A program made the translations under genes and the position numbers. 64,000 nucleotides of DNA from positions 620,001 to 684,000 of the forward strand of contig CAVSUJ010000002.1 of assembly GCA_963731205.1 (NCBI GenBank), written 5' to 3'. The stretch's first letter is position 1, and every line of letters starts with the position of its first letter. The notes beneath the pieces were generated by a model, which worked only from the letters and a program-made list of their open reading frames with translations, was not told where the DNA came from and made no database searches. This stretch comes from DATAZK01 sp963731205. Lineage in GTDB: Bacteria; Actinomycetota; Actinomycetes; Frankiales; Frankiaceae. Below, one piece after another: positions 8,217 through 15,880 of the stretch.

Positions 8217-9424
8217 CGTCGCCGAACATCCCGGGAACGCTGCTGCTCGACCCCGCGGTCCTGGAGGATCCGTATCCCTTCTATGCCCGGCTTCGGCAAG
8301 AGGCGCCGTTCTGGCAAATACCCGGGACCACGGTCTTCGTCGCCAGCTCCTACGCCGTCATCGACGAGATCACCGCCCGCACCGGCGACTTCTCCAACGT
8401 CGTACGCACCCTGCTCTACCGCGGCGATGACGGCGTCCCACAGCAGCTGGAATTCGGCGCCGCCATCGAAGCCTTGGCCAGCGCCGATCCGCCGGTACAC
8501 ACCCTGCACCGCAAAGCCGTCTTCCCCGAACTCGTCGCCAAGAAGATGGCCGAGCTCGCTCCCGACATCAGCAGCCTGGCCCAGCAGTGCGTGGACAGCT
8601 ACGTCACCGCCGGCGGCGGTGACTTCATGGACGCGGTCGCCAACCCCGTGCCGATCAACGTCATCAGCTGGCTCATCGGCTTCCGCGCCGCCGACAACGA
8701 GCTGCTGCTGCAATCGGCCGCGGACTCGACCATGATGGTCGGCGGCGCCATGACCCTTGATGAGCTCAACCCACTCATCGAACGCACCGCTGAAGTCAGC
8801 GCCTGGATCAGCCATCAGCTCACCGCCGGCGGCGCCCCGGACAACGTGCTCCTCGGAACCATCGCCAAGGCCGTCGCCGAGCACAAAATCACGCTGGAGC
8901 AAGGCGTCATCATCCTGCACACGCTGCTGTCCGCCGGCGGCGAATCCACCACCAGCCTGATCGGTAACGCCGCCCGCATCCTCGCCGAAAACCCCGAGTT
9001 GCAGGACCGGCTCCGCCGCCAAACCGAACTCGTGCCGAACTTCGTCGAAGAAGTCCTGCGCCTGGAATCGCCGTTCCGCATGCAGATGCGTTCCGTCGTC
9101 GAGCCCACCAGCTGCAACGGCGTCGACGTGCCAGCCGGGTCAACGCTCATGCTCTTCTACAGCGCCGCCAACCGCGACCCCGCCCACTATGACGATCCCG
9201 ACGAGATCAAACTCGACCGAGCCTCTCCCCGCGTACACCTCGCGTTCGGTCGCGGCATCCACTTCTGCGTCGGTGCGCACCTCGCCCGCCTGGAAGCCAA
9301 TCTCGTCCTGGACGCCCTGCTTTCTCGAACGACATCGATCCGCATGGATCGCGATCAGACGCCAGTTCGGGTGAAGAGTCTGTTGGCGCGACGGCACCAA
9401 CAACTTCCCTTGAAGGCCAGCTAG
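8213..9424 (+). CDS. Cytochrome P450
   Basis: A 403-residue soluble bacterial cytochrome P450, the usual length. Diagnostic motifs are an I-helix LLSAGGESTTS (about residues 240-250), the K-helix EEVLR (ExxR), and the heme-binding loop FGRGIHFCVG with the axial Cys near residue 353. It would insert oxygen into an unknown small molecule with electrons from ferredoxin partners not encoded nearby. The start ATG overlaps the stop of the SnoaL-like gene, so the two form one operon, likely repressed by the divergent TetR. The pairing with an NTF2-like protein suggests oxidation of a hydrophobic ring or side chain. Confidence 0.95.
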   Translation: MTSPNIPGTLLLDPAVLEDPYPFYARLRQEAPFWQIPGTTVFVASSYAVIDEITARTGDFSNVVRTLLYRGDDGVPQQLEFGAAIEALASADPPVHTLHRKAVFPELVAKKMAELAPDISSLAQQCVDSYVTAGGGDFMDAVANPVPINVISWLIGFRAADNELLLQSAADSTMMVGGAMTLDELNPLIERTAEVSAWISHQLTAGGAPDNVLLGTIAKAVAEHKITLEQGVIILHTLLSAGGESTTSLIGNAARILAENPELQDRLRRQTELVPNFVEEVLRLESPFRMQMRSVVEPTSCNGVDVPAGSTLMLFYSAANRDPAHYDDPDEIKLDRASPRVHLAFGRGIHFCVGAHLARLEANLVLDALLSRTTSIRMDRDQTPVRVKSLLARRHQQLPLKAS

Positions 9425-9653
9425 GCACTGCAGCACGGACTGGCGGGCTGGTCTGCTCGAGCTCAATGCGCCCGGTGAACATCCAGCCAGGCGCGCCGCT
9501 GTTCATAGACCTTTGGGTGGTTGAGCAAGTCGAGGTGGCGCAGCCCGTTCAAGCGCCGAGCTGTGTGTCGGAGCCGCCGGCCAGGGTCGCGAGAACGACG
9601 AAATGACGTCTCCCTCACGCAAAGGGATCTGCGTGCGTGCGCTGGTGCGTGCG

Positions 9654-9746
9654 TCAGGAGCTGCGCCCGATCCGCACCGATGCCAGCCGCTGGCTGCTCA
9701 TCAACTCGTAGATGGTGCTGCGGCCGACGTTCAAGACGGCCGCCAT
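9654..9746 (-). pseudogene. Excisionase-family helix-turn-helix remnant
   Basis: Reading the minus strand from the CAT at 9744-9746 gives 30 codons before a TGA at 9654-9656. The residues MAAVLNVGRSTIYELM, then LASVRIGRSS, match the excisionase / HTH_17 DNA-binding fold (typically AAxxLxVGRSTVYxLI...LxSVRIGRSR). The N-terminal strand that normally precedes it is absent, and the stop falls right after IGRSS, cutting off the tail. It is therefore a fragment rather than a working gene. Such proteins direct excision of integrated elements, which fits the flanking attachment-like repeats. Confidence 0.65.
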
Positions 9747-9943
9747 CTGCCCCCACCACTGTCCGCTACAACCTGTTGAACGTCCTGGAAGTGCTCCTGC
9801 CCAACGGCTTCGATGAGTCACTGCCTAACCACCAGGCCTGGTCTGTCGACGGTTTCGACGCGGATCGCGGCGTAGAGCTCGCGTACATCCGGCCTGGCCG
9901 CCCGAGTTTCGGGTCTGGTACCGGCTGCCGCCAGCTCTCCCCG

Positions 9944-9997
9944 GTGATCGTGGTCGACGCTTCAGCTGCACTGACTGCTCAGAGGGACGTCGGTTAG
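9944..9997 (+). pseudogene. vapC 5'-end fragment
   Basis: Starting at the GTG at 9944, the translation VIVVDASAALTA nearly repeats the start of the intact VapC encoded at 11752-12144 (MIVVDASAALSA), including the first catalytic Asp of the PIN domain. The frame then leaves homology and stops at 9997. This is the stub of a second toxin gene, lost by deletion. There is no matching antitoxin fragment that I can see upstream. Confidence 0.6.
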
Positions 9998-10041
9998 GAC
10001 ACGAGGTCGCTGCGCATGAACGACCTCACGCCTGGCCATGG

Positions 10042-10620
10042 TCAGCCGAGCGAAGCGCTCGCGACCCGCAGGTCATCCAGGGCAGCGAGGGCATGGTGCG
10101 CGAGATCGTTCTCGGCGCCGTGCTCGCCTTCGGACCACTCGGCATAACCCCGCTTGAACGCGAGGACGCCTAACTCGCCGGCGAGATGCGCGGTCGGGTC
10201 CGGCACACCGCGAGCCACGAGAGCAGCCGTCATAGCGCCTGCCAGCCCAACACTCTTGAGGGCATCACGCGCCTGGAGTTCGGCGCTCGCGGCGACGGCG
10301 GCTTTCAGCCGCGGGCCGAGCTCGCGGTTCATCGGACCCATCATGGTGGAGGCGCGTTCGAGACCGGCGCCCACCGCCTCCAGCGGGCTGGCATGGTCCG
10401 GCGCCTCGGCGATCCCCTCCGCCAGCAGCCGGCAGAGCGCCTCCTGCCCGGCCACCAGCAGCTCGCGCTTGTCCGGGAAATGCCGGAAGAACGTGCTCTT
10501 GGTGACCCCTGCGCGCTTGGCGATCTGCCCGACCGTCGTCGCGTCGTACCCCTGCTCGTTGAACAGTTCAACGGCAGCCACGACCAGCCGATCCCGCGCG
10601 CCAGGCTCCCACCTCGACAT
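10042..10620 (-). CDS. TetR-family transcriptional regulator
   Basis: A 192-residue TetR repressor with a clean DNA-binding domain: ARDRLVVAAVELFNEQGYD, then TTVGQIAKRAGVTKSTFFR and HFPDKRELL (residues 8-54). It is divergent from an NAD-dependent epimerase gene, and two strikingly perfect palindromes sharing GGGAC-N4-GTCCC lie between them, which are very likely its operators. It probably represses itself and the epimerase until a ligand is present. Confidence 0.9.
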   Translation of the reverse strand: MSRWEPGARDRLVVAAVELFNEQGYDATTVGQIAKRAGVTKSTFFRHFPDKRELLVAGQEALCRLLAEGIAEAPDHASPLEAVGAGLERASTMMGPMNRELGPRLKAAVAASAELQARDALKSVGLAGAMTAALVARGVPDPTAHLAGELGVLAFKRGYAEWSEGEHGAENDLAHHALAALDDLRVASASLG

Positions 10621-10632
10621 GCGTCCATCCTA

Positions 10633-10687
10633 GGTGACGGGACTCGTGTCCCGTCACCCTGTTAGAGTCATGGGACAACAGTCCCAT
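10633..10687. promoter_or_regulatory. Tandem TetR operators (two perfect palindromes)
   Basis: Site 1 (10633-10658) has 11-bp arms GGTGACGGGAC and GTCCCGTCACC around TCGT. Site 2 (10670-10687) has 7-bp arms ATGGGAC and GTCCCAT around AACA. Both share the core GGGAC-N4-GTCCC, and their centres are 33 bp apart, about three helical turns, on the same DNA face. They fill the gap between the divergent TetR and epimerase genes. Shared symmetry and spacing make regulator binding very likely. Confidence 0.8.
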
Positions 10688-10705
10688 CACGGCCAGGAGC
10701 GTCCC

Positions 10706-11587
10706 ATGCACGTCTTCATCACCGGCGGCACCGGATTGATCGGCACTGCTGTCGTCGCAGAACTGCTCGGCAACGGGCACACCGTCGTCGCGCTGGCCCG
10801 CTCTGATGCGTCGGCCCAAGCAGCAGAAGCGGCCGGCGCGCAGCCGCTCCGTGGCGGCCTCGCCGATCTCGACGTCCTGCGCGCGGGTGCCGCGCAGGCC
10901 GACGGAGTGATCCACCTCGCCTTCGGCAACGATTTCAGCAGCGCCGACGCCGTCGCGCGGACCGTCGCCGAGGAGACAGCCGCCCTTACGGCACTGGGCG
11001 AGACCCTCGTCGGCAGCGACCGTCCCCTCGTCACGTGCTCCGGAACGCCCTGGGTCGCGGGCCGCCTCTCGACCGAGGACGACCCTTTGCCGACGGACGG
11101 ACCCGTCGGCGGTCGCGGCCGCACCGTTAACGCCATCCTCGGCCTGGCCTCGCAGAGAGTGCGAAGCTCGGCCATCCGCCTGCCACGCACGGTGCACAAC
11201 GAGGGCAATGGCGGCTTCGCCGGCCTGCTGACCCAGATCGCCCGCCAGAGCGGCGTTTCCGGCTATCCGGGCGATGGCGCCCAGCGTTGGCCGGCCGTGC
11301 ACGCCCTGGACGCGGCGGTCCTTTTCCGCCTCGCCCTAGAACAGGCGCCGGCGGGGACTGCGTGGCACGCCGTCGCTGACGAGGGCGACGCCGTGCGCGA
11401 CATCGCCGAGGTCATCGGACGGCGACTAGGCCTGCCGGTACACCAGGTGCCGGCCGAAACATTCGGTCCGCTCGGCCCGATCTTCGCGATGGACCAACCC
11501 TCCTCCAGCACGCACACCCGGCAAGTACTCGGCTGGAGACCGACACATCCCAGCCTCCTGCAGGACCTGGAACACCTCCAGCCGTGA
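10706..11587 (+). CDS. NAD-dependent epimerase/dehydratase-family protein
   Basis: An extended-SDR protein of 293 residues. The cofactor motif TGGTGLIG lies at residues 6-13; an HLAF segment follows the second strand, and the C-terminus has the usual VLGWRPTHPSL. The expected YxxxK is not obvious (the region reads RGRTVNAILG), so it may be a binding or atypical member. I start at the ATG at 10706, preceded by AGGAG, rather than the upstream GTG-type frame that would run through the operators. It is controlled by the divergent TetR. Confidence 0.85.
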   Translation: MHVFITGGTGLIGTAVVAELLGNGHTVVALARSDASAQAAEAAGAQPLRGGLADLDVLRAGAAQADGVIHLAFGNDFSSADAVARTVAEETAALTALGETLVGSDRPLVTCSGTPWVAGRLSTEDDPLPTDGPVGGRGRTVNAILGLASQRVRSSAIRLPRTVHNEGNGGFAGLLTQIARQSGVSGYPGDGAQRWPAVHALDAAVLFRLALEQAPAGTAWHAVADEGDAVRDIAEVIGRRLGLPVHQVPAETFGPLGPIFAMDQPSSSTHTRQVLGWRPTHPSLLQDLEHLQP

Positions 11588-11751
11588 GATTCGGCCAGGG
11601 CTGTTAAGTCCGGGTGACCATCGTCCGCGGCCAGCCCCAGCGACCAGCACCTTCGTTCTAGCAGCCGGAGGTGACGCCGGATGGGCTGGCGATTACCTTA
11701 ACGATGGCCCTACCGATGGGGCTGCGGATGGGGTCTATCAGGATCATCGGT

Positions 11752-12144
11752 TCATGCGGCGAGGGCGGGGACCACGGTGATCGGGCAGCGAATCCCCGGT
11801 GCCCGGCTCAACCGGGCGTCCGCGGTGAGCAGACTGCACTCCAGGAGTTCGGCGACGGCAACGTAGGAGGCGTCGTAGGCGGACAGGTTGTCGCGCAGTG
11901 CCCAGACCCGGTCGAGGATGGAGAAGACGGGGTAGCGGGTCATGCCGAGGCGGCGAAAAGCATCAAGGGCGACCCAGCCCGCATCGGCGCTGATCTGTTC
12001 TGCCGCGACGCGGCGGCGCAGCGCGTTCGCGACCTCGGAATCGATCAGATGCGGGGCGTGAAGTTGCTCATTCGCAAGGGCTTTTCGAGCTGGACCGTCG
12101 TTCAGCAACGCTGAAAGCGCTGCCGATGCGTCGACCACAATCAC
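11752..12144 (-). CDS. vapC: VapC-family PIN-domain toxin
   Basis: A 130-residue PIN-domain ribonuclease, the toxin of a type II toxin-antitoxin pair. The four acidic residues of the active site are visible: Asp in VVDASA (residue 5), Glu in HLIDSEVANALRR, Asp in LSAYDASYVA and Asp in LLTADARL. Its ATG overlaps the stop of the upstream antitoxin gene (ATGA), the standard coupling. It sits just inside the distal attachment-like repeat, where it could stabilise the integrated element. Which RNA it cuts is unknown. Confidence 0.9.
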   Translation of the reverse strand: MIVVDASAALSALLNDGPARKALANEQLHAPHLIDSEVANALRRRVAAEQISADAGWVALDAFRRLGMTRYPVFSILDRVWALRDNLSAYDASYVAVAELLECSLLTADARLSRAPGIRCPITVVPALAA

Positions 12145-12362
12145 CGGCCGGATCTGCCTGCCTCAACGTCATCGACGATCGTCGCGACGTCTACCCCGAG
12201 ATCAGCGAGCGAGCCGAGCAGGGCAGGATTGTCCGCCCGCCGGGAGACCTCAGCGAGTTCCCTCACTGCGACTGCTCCGACCGAGGTCGCATCACGGGCC
12301 GCGAGTCGTTCGAGTCGCTCCACGACGTCATCGGGAACGTTTCGCAGATACAACGTCCTCAT
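12141..12362 (-). CDS. vapB: VapB/FitA-type ribbon-helix-helix antitoxin
   Basis: A 73-residue antitoxin beginning MRTLYLRNVPDDVVERLERL, a typical FitA/VapB-type DNA-binding strand and helix, with a second helix at DATSVGAVAVRELAEV. The acidic C-terminal tail (VATIVDDVEAGRSGR) would wrap the VapC toxin. I chose the ATG at 12362; the longer frame to 12425 adds residues unlike the family and enters the attachment repeat. The pair is normally autoregulated through the antitoxin. Confidence 0.85.
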   Translation of the reverse strand: MRTLYLRNVPDDVVERLERLAARDATSVGAVAVRELAEVSRRADNPALLGSLADLGVDVATIVDDVEAGRSGR

Positions 12363-12423
12363 GTCGCAATATGCTAGCAAGATGCAAGCAGTTCGCCTAG
12401 AGCGCGGTCGGCGTAGCGAGGAC

Positions 12424-12468
12424 AAGGTTGCAGGTTCTAATCCTGTCGAGCGCGCTCTATTTGTGCAG
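12424..12468 (+). repeat. Candidate att repeat, distal copy (tRNA-Arg 3' end)
   Basis: A direct near-copy of 3524-3568 with three mismatches: G to T in the T-loop, C to T in the T-stem and A to G downstream. No 5' half of a tRNA precedes it, so it is not a tRNA gene. It is the expected junction left when an element integrates into the tRNA-Arg 3' end. It lies between the vapB start and the YibE/F gene. Confidence 0.75.
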
Positions 12469-12487
12469 TTCTGCTTCTCCGGTTCGG

Positions 12488-13885
12488 TCAGTGGGCATCA
12501 TCGCCGTCGTCCGAGACGGGGCCGAAGAAGTGATCGGGTGGGGTAGGGCTCGGCTTGCGCTGCAGCGTCGATCGTGCGATGCGGGCGTCGAGGTCGTCGA
12601 GCCCGGGATGCGAGTACTGCGATCGCACGGGGTCGTCATCGCCTGGTGGCTGTTCCCGTTGGGTCTCGATGGGCGCCGGTTCTGCTTGCGCGTGTGGCCG
12701 GGCGGCGACGATGGCGGCGATCAGGGTGGTGAACGGGACGGCGAGGATCAGGCCGACTCCGCCTACCAGATCGCGGACAATTTCGCCGGCGATTGCGTCG
12801 CCGGTGAGCACGTCGTGCAGGCTGCGGCCGGAAATGCTGAACAGCAGCAGCGCGGGCAGTGCGGCGCCGGTGTAGGCGAAGATCAGCGTGTAGATCACCG
12901 ACGAGATGTGGTCGCGGCCGATACGCATCCCGCGGGTGAACAGCTGTCGCCATGACGCATGCGGGTCGGACGAGGAGAGTTCCCAGACGGATGAGGCTTG
13001 GGTGACGGTGACGTCGTTGATGACACCGAGCGCACCGATGATGAGCCCGCACACGATGAGTCCGGAGATGGAGACTTTCACCCCGGCTGACTCCAAATCG
13101 CCGACGTAGTCGACGGAACGGCCGGTGAGGTGGGCTGCACTCGTCGCTACCGAAGCGGAAGCGGCGGTGATGGCCAACGCGATCAGCGTGCCCAGCAGCG
13201 CCGTCGTGGTGCGCATCGAGAAGCCGTGCGCCACGTAAAGGACGACGAGCAGGATCGCCGCCCCCGCTACGACTGCAGTCTGTACCGGAGACTTGCCGTC
13301 GAGCAGCGCGGGCAACAAAAAATAGACCAGCACCAGGTATGCCACCCCGAGACCAAGCATGGCCGTCAAGCCGCGCCAACGGGCCACAAGAACGAGTACG
13401 ACCGTGAAGATGGCGGCAAGCGCGATCAGCGGGGTGTCGCGGATGTAGTCGTCGAACTCATACACCCGCGCGCCGGTCGCGGGGTTGATCACCGGCCCCC
13501 GGACTACCCGGATGCGATCGCCGGGATGCAGGGTCACGTCCCCAGTGCCGCCGGTGGTGATAGTGACGGTCTTGCCCTTGTCGGGGCCGCTCGAGAGCCG
13601 GATGTAGCCCGTGCTGCAGACCGAGGGGGTGTTGTTCGGTCCTGGAGTGCCGCCGCACGTTCGGCTGGTGACAGAGCTGACCTCGCCCTTCTCGAAGACG
13701 GACTTGCCCGACCCGTATGTCTGGTACTGCAGGGGAATCGGCTGGTGATGATGTGACGGCCAGAGCAGCACGAGCCCAGCCACGGTGGCAACGACGAACG
13801 GAACGAGAGCCGCCAGCAGCCCGATCCGGGTGCGGCGGGCTGGACGCCAGCTGACCTCGCTGCCGTGCGAATGACCATGAGCCAT
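12488..13885 (-). CDS. YibE/F-family membrane protein
   Basis: A 465-residue multipass membrane protein of the YibE/F family. The N-terminus is His-rich (HGHSHGS, residues 3-9) before a first membrane helix (about 22-42); an extracellular region of about 100 residues contains several Cys; then seven or so hydrophobic helices follow, including the family stretch GALGVINDVTVTQASSVWEL. The C-terminal 70 residues are cytoplasmic and charged. The function of this family is not established, although a transport role is often proposed. It stands alone just outside the putative island. Confidence 0.88.
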   Translation of the reverse strand: MAHGHSHGSEVSWRPARRTRIGLLAALVPFVVATVAGLVLLWPSHHHQPIPLQYQTYGSGKSVFEKGEVSSVTSRTCGGTPGPNNTPSVCSTGYIRLSSGPDKGKTVTITTGGTGDVTLHPGDRIRVVRGPVINPATGARVYEFDDYIRDTPLIALAAIFTVVLVLVARWRGLTAMLGLGVAYLVLVYFLLPALLDGKSPVQTAVVAGAAILLVVLYVAHGFSMRTTTALLGTLIALAITAASASVATSAAHLTGRSVDYVGDLESAGVKVSISGLIVCGLIIGALGVINDVTVTQASSVWELSSSDPHASWRQLFTRGMRIGRDHISSVIYTLIFAYTGAALPALLLFSISGRSLHDVLTGDAIAGEIVRDLVGGVGLILAVPFTTLIAAIVAARPHAQAEPAPIETQREQPPGDDDPVRSQYSHPGLDDLDARIARSTLQRKPSPTPPDHFFGPVSDDGDDAH

Positions 13886-13961
13886 GTGGGCAGTCTGCCT
13901 GCACCACGATGTGCATACAGCTAGGCGCCGCCCTCGCGCCTCAGGCGCCGAACAGGTGAGG

Positions 13962-14603
13962 CTAGGGACGGGGCAGGGGTGCCCAGCCGAGCAGATTGGG
14001 AAGGATCGGATAGCCGTGCATGGAGCCGCCGTCGCCGACCCACTCCCAATGCCACGCTTCGTTCACCCCACCAGGATGGTTCCAGCCGAAGTCGCCGGCG
14101 TTGGCCGCAAGCCACTGGTAGCCCGGCGAAGTCCACGTCAAACTGCCGTCCTGATCCTGGAAATCGACGGCTTTGGCCCAGCCGTGATTGCTGTATCCCG
14201 GAGTTGCGGCGTTTTCGCAGATGCCGGCACCACACCAGTACTGGCGCATGTAAACCTGGTCGGCATAGTCCCGATATCCCTGAACCGGCGCCAGCATGAC
14301 ACCCGCTTGATGCGCGGCGTTCATCATCGCGGTGAAACTGCCGGCGGTCGGACAGTACAGCTGGCAGCTGCTGTCATAGCTGTAAAGGATTGAGCTGGGA
14401 AGGTAGCCGTTGCTGTAACCCAGGATGGTCGTCGGCTGATTGTTCGGATCGATGGGCGACAGGGAACTCACTGCAGACGGTTCGCACGCAGCGACCGCGG
14501 CCAGCCCAACGGTGCCGACGCAGGCCGCCAACAGTCCTCTGCGGGAAAGCGGCCGTGCTGTAAGTCGCGCGTGTGCGGGGGATGTCGCATTGTCGGCCGT
14601 CAT
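13962..14603 (-). CDS. VanY-like D-Ala-D-Ala carboxypeptidase, Tat lipoprotein
   Basis: A 213-residue zinc peptidase of the M15 (VanY/DacB-like) family that would trim stem peptides of peptidoglycan outside the membrane. The metal-site motifs SNHGWAKAVDF (SxHxxGxAxD type) and EAWHWEW are both present. The N-terminus carries twin arginines (SRRGLLAAC) and a lipobox ending AVAAC near residue 39, so it is a Tat-exported lipoprotein. Several Cys around YDSSCQLYC and YWCGAGIC suggest disulfides. It is monocistronic. Confidence 0.88.
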   Translation of the reverse strand: MTADNATSPAHARLTARPLSRRGLLAACVGTVGLAAVAACEPSAVSSLSPIDPNNQPTTILGYSNGYLPSSILYSYDSSCQLYCPTAGSFTAMMNAAHQAGVMLAPVQGYRDYADQVYMRQYWCGAGICENAATPGYSNHGWAKAVDFQDQDGSLTWTSPGYQWLAANAGDFGWNHPGGVNEAWHWEWVGDGGSMHGYPILPNLLGWAPLPRP

Positions 14604-14837
14604 GTGTACCCCTCATGTGCGGGTTTACGCGTCGTTGACAGCGCCCCATAACGCTGTTGATCGGCTATCGACCGATACCGCGGAAACTGCACTGTTCGTT
14701 GGACAAACGTCTCCGCGCGCAGAGGAGCAAACATGGCCGACGGGCCGCGTCGGGATTCCGCCACTCACCGGCTCATCGGTGGACGTCTCGCCGCTCACGC
14801 CTTTGGCACAGGCGGCCCTTCGCGTAACGACGCCAGA

Positions 14838-15260
14838 TCAGTCGTCCTCGACGAAACCGACCTTCGCCAAGGGGCTGTGCTCCACCCATTCGTCGAGCAC
14901 GGCCCGCGGCCAGGGGCTGTCCGGGCCGTTGCGTGCGTTGAACTGGTCGACGAATTCGCTCAGCACCCGGCGTCGCTCGGCAGGATCCGTGACGACCGTG
15001 GCGATCGCCGGCAGGTCGGCCACGACGCCGTGCTTCAGATGGAAAGTGAATCGCGGCTCCGCGGCGAGGTTGGCCAGCCAGTCGCGCCTTTTCGGAGCCG
15101 GGATTCCGCTGAGGTAAATGGCGTCCTCGAATTGGTAGAAGACGATCTCGATGCGTCGCGGCTTTCCGGAGCGGCGGCCCGTCGTGGTGATGTCGATCGT
15201 GCGCTGCTCGATGGACGGCGAGCTCCCGATCGCCAGTGCTTGACGTACGTCCTCATGCAT
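14838..15260 (-). CDS. DUF385/Ddn-like deazaflavin-dependent oxidoreductase
   Basis: A 140-residue protein of the nitroreductase/F420-dependent (Ddn, DUF385) split-barrel family. The diagnostic segment IDITTTGRRSGKPRRIEI (residues 22-39) is followed by YLSGIPAPKRRDWLANLAA, matching the cofactor-binding strands. Members reduce quinones, nitro compounds or other substrates with F420H2 or flavin. It overlaps the upstream Nudix gene by 8 bp in the same direction, so the two are co-transcribed. Confidence 0.88.
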   Translation of the reverse strand: MHEDVRQALAIGSSPSIEQRTIDITTTGRRSGKPRRIEIVFYQFEDAIYLSGIPAPKRRDWLANLAAEPRFTFHLKHGVVADLPAIATVVTDPAERRRVLSEFVDQFNARNGPDSPWPRAVLDEWVEHSPLAKVGFVEDD

Positions 15261-15786
15261 CAGCTACTCGCTTCCGGGTGCGACGGATCAGGCGTCCGTC
15301 CTCGAGATAACTCGTGTGGCCCGGCTTTCTGACCGCCGCCGCGACCCGGCGGCGCACGGGCCCGCTGAGCAACGGCAGCGCGTCGTCGACGCGCGCCAAC
15401 CGGTACGCGGAGATCTCTTCCTCTTGCAGGACGATTTCTTTCAACCTGCGCGGCTTGAGGGTGCCGCAATCGAAAAGGAACCGCATACCGCCCGGCCGCC
15501 CGGGACGCGGGCGCAGAAAGTCCACACACACCAGATGGCCACGCCGCACGTCCAGACCGCATTCCTCACGCGCCTCGCGCCGGCAGGCTTCCCACGGAGT
15601 CTCGCCGTCGGCTTCCATGACCCCACCGGGGATCGTCCAACCGGACTTGTAGGTGGGCTTGAGGATCAGCAGCCGTCCCTTCCGATCCCAGATGAGCCCG
15701 CCGGCCGACGCCGGGATCCGCGGCAGCGATCCGGCGAACCCCACGGACCCTTGGATCTGCGACACCACACCCTCGTCGACTGCCAC
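15253..15786 (-). CDS. NUDIX hydrolase
   Basis: A 177-residue Nudix hydrolase. The Nudix box GX5EX7REUXEEXGU is intact: it begins GGVMEADGETPWEACRREAR and continues EECGL (about residues 53-77). It probably hydrolyses a nucleoside diphosphate derivative such as an oxidised nucleotide or ADP-ribose. The C-terminal tail (residues 140-177) is basic. It is the first gene of a two-gene unit with the DUF385 protein; a role in redox cofactor or damage clean-up is a guess from that pairing. Confidence 0.88.
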   Translation of the reverse strand: MAVDEGVVSQIQGSVGFAGSLPRIPASAGGLIWDRKGRLLILKPTYKSGWTIPGGVMEADGETPWEACRREAREECGLDVRRGHLVCVDFLRPRPGRPGGMRFLFDCGTLKPRRLKEIVLQEEEISAYRLARVDDALPLLSGPVRRRVAAAVRKPGHTSYLEDGRLIRRTRKRVADA

Positions 15787-15880
15787 GCGAAACCACGCTA
15801 ACAGCAGCTCTTTGGCGGTGGTTGTCGCTACCGCTTCGGCTCCAGTTCGAACGAGCGGCGGTTATCCCGCCTGCCATCAG

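Larger units (their letters stand above)
9425..10041. other. Gene-poor decayed segment
   Basis: About 620 bp without an intact gene, inside the tRNA-flanked region. It holds two recognisable remnants listed separately: an excisionase-type helix-turn-helix (minus strand, around 9654-9746) and the first codons of a vapC toxin (plus strand, 9944-9997). The rest shows no family I recognise. The mix of fragments is what a collapsed integrative element looks like. Confidence 0.6.

Noticed and set aside
12385..12468. Possible second tRNA gene
   Set aside because: Only the T-arm and 3' acceptor strand match; no D-arm or anticodon arm precedes it and the T-loop is mutated, so it is a tRNA fragment, not a gene.
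14733..15332. Plus-strand frame with a very good ribosome binding site (GAGGAGCAAACATG) opposite the DUF385 gene
   Set aside because: After the first residues it is simply the antisense of the DUF385/Nudix genes, whose family motifs are clear; no family resemblance in this frame.
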